Below, in pieces: positions 58,473 through 64,000 of a DNA stretch of 64,000 nucleotides (the first letter of the stretch is position 1; each line of letters starts with the position of its first letter). The notes under the pieces were generated by a model. The model was not told where the DNA came from and searched no databases. It was given only the letters and a program-made list of their open reading frames with translations. Source of the stretch: Capsicum annuum (Eukaryota; Streptophyta; Magnoliopsida; Solanales; Solanaceae); contig NC_061115.1 in NCBI RefSeq assembly GCF_002878395.1, positions 155,443,192-155,507,191 on the forward strand. The letters run 5' to 3'. Made by a program: the position numbers and the translations under genes.

Positions 58473-58951
58473 TGAATACATTATTTTGGATTGCTCTGTA
58501 TACCAGTACAATTATATTGGCCCCCTATATTTTAGGGTCAGAGGCTCAATCTAGAGGTCCTACTAAACTGTAGAGTTATTCAGACAGAAGTGTGCAGTTG
58601 GTGAGACTTCCTTGTTCCTGAAGGCCTATTTATTTCTAGATACTTGTTACTTACTTTGGTTTTGGTCCTCTTGGGGACTTGTCTTAGATTTCAGACAAAT
58701 GTCATTTTTAGTTGTCAGAGATTTTGCGGACTAGTGTCAGGTGTTTTAAGTGTTTCATGAATACATTATTTTTTTTATTATTTAGTTAAATAAAAAGATA
58801 GTGACCTTGTTTCCATCTTGACTTATATTTCTACTTCCTTTAGTTATTATATGAATATTTGGCATAATTACCAAATATAGAAGGGCGCTCGGTCCTAAAT
58901 GGTTTGAGATACCTATCACGGCTAGGGCCCCGGCTTGGATCGTGACAATCT

Positions 58952-58963
58952 TGGTGTCAGAGC
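58952..58963 (+). other. Primer binding site, LARD2
   Basis: TGGTGTCAGAGC, one mismatch to the initiator-Met complement. Confidence 0.88.
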
Positions 58964-61900
58964 ATGGTTCATGGTCCTATGGTTTCTATGAAATCGTGTT
59001 TAGTAATATCTTGATTATGGTGTGTTGTACAACAAATTTATAATCAGGAGGCTATCGGGTATTTATGAGTTGTTTCTTATTTTTTCATACTCTAGTTCGT
59101 GCTATAGCGTCCCCCAAAAGAAAGTTATCCAAATTCCTTCTTTACTCTAATATCATGGGCCATACCTCATTGCCGAGGTGATACAAGTCTAAGTGTATAG
59201 CTCCCCCAGTGATGTGGTTCTTTTTGATATAGTTTTCCATAAAGTTATAAAATTGCACAAGGACTTGAGAGGAGTCCATGAATGCTCTAAAGTGTGTGGA
59301 TTTAAGTGCACACCCCTATCTGTATCAGTTGTACGGTTGAGCCTGAGGTATGGAGTATATTTAGTCTCCTTTAATAAAATTCTTGTTGGGGATGTGATTT
59401 CTAATGATAAAAATATGTAGCAGAATATTGGAACTATATTTCCACCCGAGTAGTAGTATATGTTAGAGTGTCATGATCTATAAGTAGTAAGATGGTCCAT
59501 AAGTTAGTTGTATGAAGTCACTAGTTTATAAGTTTGAGTAGGGGTGTTTTTTTTGCATAAAAAAGCTGGCCTTAGTTGCATAACCCATGATTGAGGTATG
59601 GTTTGTCTTTTTATAGTAAGTGACTAATGTTGTAGTAATATTCTTATATTTTATGGTAGTTTGTGAAAGAAGTGGCTAGCTACGCTTATTAGTTATACAA
59701 AATAGGGAAGGATACTAGAGTGGATAGTGATGATTGTTATATGAATCCTTTATAGGCTATGAATGGAAAGGGTTAAAATAGCAAATATGTTATAAGTATA
59801 GACACATTGTGGCATATGGAATTTCGAAAGTAGTTATGATGTATGCATGGGTAAGTAAATATGATGTGAGAAAGTGGAATATGTTGATAAGATTGTAATA
59901 GGTTATATTAGAAGACTTAGACAGTCTATTCTTAGTTAGTGACTTTACCTCCTCCCCTTGATTTTCTTTTCTCTAATAGTTTTAAACTAGTACTTCATGT
60001 GAGAATGTATGTAGTGGATGTTGAGTTGTATGATAATGTCATAGAGGCGTTGTGGTTGTAGGTAGTAGTTGAGTGAAGTAAAATATTTGAGTTGATTTCC
60101 CTATTTGGTGGACTAGTAGGATATGTGGCCTGCTTTATAGGTGGTATATCATTGATGATAGATATTGGGCTTGAACTTTAAATGTGGAATGTAGTGGAGA
60201 GAATAGTATATTGAGATTAATAATGTATGTTTTGTGGGAATGAAGTAGTTGGTTTGGTGTAGTTTTTGAAATAGCCTAGGTTGGTGACTTGCAGAATAGA
60301 AATGGACAATTGCGATATGCATATGGTCATGAGGACTAGTGTTAAAGAAATGATGAATTATGGTTGAATTTTTAAAGTGGATAAGAGCGTGAGTAGATAA
60401 GACTAAGTTGAACTACGAGGTAGCATGTAGTTAGACAAGGTGTGATGTGTATAAGTATTTTGTGTACCTAGATTTAATTCTTGAATCTTATAGTACGGAG
60501 TTGTCTGGGAAGTGGTTATATGGTGCTCCTTAGAGTTGAATTAAGGAAAAAAATATAGGTAGGCAATGTGAGCCTTGGGTATGGTTTTACAATTTTTTTT
60601 AAGTTGAAAGTTATGTGACTTTAGGTGTAATAGGAATATTTTAAGGAATTGAAGATAGAGTATTAAGTGTTCAAAAGTGTGGGTGTCTATACCCATGATA
60701 ATATTAGTCTTAAAATAATGACCTTGGGGGTTAGATGAAATTCTTATTTGTGTCCCTGAGAGGGGATGTCCTAGAAAATAATATAGTGTCTTCGTATTAG
60801 AGATTAATGAGAGGTGTTTATGCTCATGTGTATACTTATACCCCTTTTGTGATAGAGTGTGGATGCGTACGCTCATAAGAGTGGGGTTGTAGAGTTATGG
60901 CTATAGAGACTTGCGGAAGTTAAAAGTAGCATTTACTGAAAAGCAAGGCCACCAGGGTGTTGTTCTTCAAGGAGAGTTTAGAATTTAAGTATGTGGTGAT
61001 GCCTCTTTTATGTTGAAAGTTGTGGCTATAGATTTGATAAGGGGATATGTCTGAAATTTTAGGATTGTGACTTTGATCTAAGGGGGAGATGGGGAATTAA
61101 GTTATTTCCTAAAAATTTTCTCAATGTTGCAAGTAGCGGGGAAGAGTCATGATAAATCTATTCCTACTCAAGCATAATACTCCTACTTCCATTTCAGAGA
61201 TTATTCTGCTAATGTCCTATATCATGTCTTCAAGTCATGCTTGTGCCCATGGTTTGAGTTCTCTATGGACTTATGTTTATGATCTGAACTTCAAACTAGA
61301 AGCAATTATGTCTCGTAGTAATCCAGTCTTACATATATTCAAGCCATATGTTATATTGCTCATGATCCAATCTATGTCTCTCAGCATGCTTGGTCCGAAG
61401 GAAATTTGTTTTTGTATGTCACCGATTTATCCTATGTCAGGTTTATCCAAAGTCATAAAGTTTATACAAACTCATGGAAAAATCTCAATTCCTTAAATGA
61501 GGAGAAATCACTTGAAGAAGAAATCTTTGTCTTTGTTGTAATGTAACAACCAGTAGTGTTCACAACTCAATATCACTCTTAGTTGCATGTGTGGAGAACT
61601 AACAACCTGAAAATTTTCTTTTTCTAATTGTTAAAAGACTTAGTCATATTTATGAGATTTTACCTTTCAGGATATTCAAGTTGATCTTCCCGACCCCAAA
61701 TCATAGATTTTTGAGTTGATTTATTTTTAGGGATGTAAAGGGGATGTAAAGGGGAAGTTTCAGATTTTTCGAGCAACATCAGAGATGTGTTTGGATAATC
61801 GCATAAAAAAAAAAGTGGCCCGATGCAATGTCGATGCTTTGCGTTAGTTGGCGCATCGGATGCCCAGTTCGTCTTACTGACTTTAGGGTCTAGGAGGGTA

Positions 61901-63050
61901 ATTTAGTTTCTTTCCCTCATTTTATCTTAATACATGCACCAATGTTTTATCACTGTGCTTTATCCTAAGAATTCATGCTATATTGTGTTTATTTAGAACG
62001 GCTCTCTGCTTATGATCCATACACTTGATATATGGAGCACTTCGGGTCTATTTTATCGTATCTTTAGTTCTTCTCCCACCTTGATGTAGGTCAATAGGTA
62101 TGGGTCATAATTGAGTAGTATTTTTTCCATTCATGACATTTATTCTCGGGTGCCTTAATGACCCTCCGTATGATTGTATGATGGTGGCTGTGGAAGCATG
62201 GTGATATGTTAGGTAGGGAAGTAGATGTTCTTGGAAGTGAAATTGATGTGATTCTCGAGCTAAGGTTATAGGTGAAAGGGAAAAGAAGAAGATAGACTTT
62301 TGTTGTGTGAAATAGCTAAGAAGGAGGGATGAGGCAAAACTAATTATGGGAGTGATTGAAATTATTGGTCTTAGTGGGGAGATCCATGTAGTTGGTGTAG
62401 TAATGATAAGGCTTGAACTTTGTGATTGATAAAAACAGCAACCTATGTGCTATTTGGTTTGTACTCTCTTAATTAAAACTGAGGGTGTTTGATGGTAATG
62501 ATAAGGTGAAGAAGTGTTCTTAAGGGGATGTATAGTACAAGTCCCCGTAGCTCAAGTTAGCACTTTTTAACTCCGAGTTAGGCCTCAACATAGTAGTACT
62601 AAGTTGTGAGATGTGGTCAGATGTGTGATATGAGAATTGTAAGATGGAAAGGACAAAAAATGTTATTTAATGTTGATGCATAGCTGAGTAGTGCCTTTAA
62701 GCTAAATATATTTTTTGTAACCTAAGGGGCGGAGAATGCTTCTATCCCGATCATCCATAAAATCTTAGTCCATTATTAATACCAATACAAATCAGGTCTA
62801 TGATCATAAAATAAATCCATGCCTTATGTTGTGATGATTATGGTGCATAGAACTCATGTGCGAGATCATCCCAATGTAAAGTCTCATTATCCCATGTTTC
62901 GTGCGTACACATTTCACTAGGGGTTATCATGAAGCTCATTTGATACCTTTGTATATTTTGTAAAGGAAACATATTCAATATGAGGTTTAGTTCTTTATTT
63001 TTCACTTTTATAGCTTCAACAAGTCCCTACCCATCATTCGGGGACGAAAG
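58964..63050 (+). other. LARD2 non-coding internal domain
   Basis: Collinear with LARD1's interior, except for an LTR fragment at 61542-61931 that replaces about 50 bp. The longest open stretches (61149-61496 plus, 60541-60876 minus) are not kept open at the corresponding places of LARD1, so they are not taken as genes. The last 350 bp, beyond the point where LARD1 is interrupted, have no counterpart in the window. Confidence 0.75.
61542..61931 (+). mobile_element. Truncated LTR fragment inside LARD2
   Basis: Absent from LARD1 at the corresponding point. It starts TGTAACAACC like an LTR 5' end and carries a CpG hairpin, CCGATGC (61820-61826) and GCATCGG (61853-61859), about 280 bp in. The right end lacks an LTR terminus, so this is a 5' fragment only. 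Right boundary approximate. Confidence 0.55.
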
Positions 63051-63068
63051 ATCCCAAGGGGGAGATAA
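63051..63068 (+). other. Polypurine tract, LARD2
   Basis: ATCCCAAGGGGGAGATAA precedes the 3' LTR start. The upstream CATTCGGGGACGAAAG box resembles that of element 1. Confidence 0.88.
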
Positions 63069-64000
63069 TGTAACACACCACATTCTCAAGCTAGAAAGCA
63101 AACCAAAACTCCTATGTACGTAGGCTCTAATTCCATTGTTTATATTTAAATTCTTATGTTATGATTTTTCTCCTAATGTATAAAGTGATTATTAGGTGAA
63201 AAGTGTTCATAAAAATCACTTGGAGCAAAGTTGAGCTAAGAGTCAATCATTCATCTAAAGTTTGATATTCGATTCTACTAGGGTCTACTTTAAACTTGTA
63301 TAACTTTCGATACAAATAGTATTTTTAAGTTCAAGACCCACCAAATTGTATATAATTGAATTAGCTTTCCAACAATACCAATTTCTCCTAAAACAAATAA
63401 CCTAAAAAAAGTTATGGCATTTTCCGTGTGAGGTAGTAAGCCATTGCGATCTTGACGCGTCGCGTCGACAACGCCCCAACACGAAACCAGACATGAATTT
63501 AAAGTTGTTTTATGCATTATTTAAGTTCCTAAGAGGTCTAGGGGAATTTTGGTCACCTCTCCTCATCCAAAATCCATCTATAACATAGAATTTCAGGCCC
63601 AAGAAACCAAAATTGCCTATTATTCACTCTTCCTCTCAAAATCAAAACCCTAATTCCTTCCCCAAAGATCAAGAACACATCTCTAGGATCAAGATTTCTA
63701 AGAAAACTTGTTAAGATTTGGATTTCATTCTTCTAACTACAAAATCTAAGGTACGTGTGGTTTTCCTAAAACTACATGGGCTGGTTTAAACACTTTGAAT
63801 ATGATTTAACGTTTAGAATTCTTGAATTTACAAAGGGGTTTTGAAATTTACATTTCGATTGTGCATTATGGACTTTATAATGGAGTTATTGTTTTGATCT
63901 TGAGGCCTTTCTCTAAAATTTATATGTAATTTTATATATATATGTATAAAATTGAGTTGAATATTTAATTGAGAGCATGACTATTTACACTCCCTCTCAT
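63069..64000 (+). repeat. LARD2 3' LTR, 5' part
   Basis: Starts TGTAACACACC and aligns with 56701 onward to the end of the window. Confidence 0.9.
63441..63485 (+). repeat. CpG half-site cassette, LARD2 3' LTR
   Basis: GCGA (63446-63449), 10-bp spacer, TCGC (63460-63463), with an 8-bp palindrome GACGCGTC at 63454-63461 overlapping it. 377-394 bp from the LTR start. Confidence 0.85.

Larger units (their letters stand above)
56701..58947 (+). repeat. LARD2 5' LTR
   Basis: TGTAACACCCTAC...GGATCGTGACA, 2247 bp. The R region near 58510-58600 (TTGGCCCCCTATATTTTAG, AGTTGGTGAG) is shared with LARD1 and C. Confidence 0.88.
56701..64000 (+). mobile_element. LARD2: non-coding LTR retrotransposon, 3' end beyond the window
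   Basis: A 5' LTR (56701-58947), PBS, 4.1 kb non-coding interior, polypurine tract and the first 932 bp of the 3' LTR. The two LTR starts differ at roughly 16 % in the first 190 bp by hand count. The interior is homologous to LARD1. Inserted in the gag leader of element C, with flank TTCAG at 56696-56700. Confidence 0.85.

Noticed and set aside
60541..61496. Open frames of 111 and 115 codons inside LARD2
   Set aside because: Not kept open at homologous positions in LARD1 and without recognisable motifs.

Overview
This window looks like repeat-filled heterochromatin from a plant, most likely a member of the Solanaceae. The family call rests on a tRNA-derived SINE at 25413-25601 that resembles the Au/TS type, and on chromodomain-bearing Ty3/gypsy elements (chromoviruses, Tekay/Del-like) primed by initiator methionine tRNA. 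No intact host gene, tRNA or rRNA gene was found. Almost everything that can be explained is LTR-retrotransposon sequence in advanced decay. LTR pairs compared by hand differ at roughly 13-16 % of positions, and every coding domain carries stops or frameshifts.

Layout. 1-3230 is a tandem array followed by A-rich and AT-rich DNA without genes. 3231-4410 is an unassigned LTR remnant. 4411-12465 is element 1 (+), whose 5' LTR is cut to about 278 bp while its 3' LTR is 2.7 kb. 12466-21620 is element 2 (+, family A), whose 5' LTR region is split by a minus-strand solo LTR of family B (14820-17698) and whose RT is truncated. 21621-24360 holds two LTR fragments. 24361-26250 is a small island with the SINE.

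From about 26250 to the window end I read one nest. The oldest layer is element A' (-, family A, same family as element 2). Its 5' LTR is interrupted by full-length element B (-, 33640-43503) and again by LARD1 (+, from 43900), a non-coding large retrotransposon derivative. LARD1 is interrupted by element C (-, from 49566), and C by LARD2 (+, from 56701 to beyond the window). LARD1, C and LARD2 have related LTRs, so C-type elements are plausible autonomous partners of the LARDs.

The most unusual signal is a CpG-rich cassette in the U3 part of several otherwise divergent LTRs. It is built from inverted 5-bp half-sites, CGCGA and TCGCG or close variants, separated by exactly 10 bp. Element 1 carries four units in tandem. 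The same design appears in a family B solo LTR, in C and in LARD2. In the C, LARD and B families it sits about 370-395 bp from the LTR 5' end.
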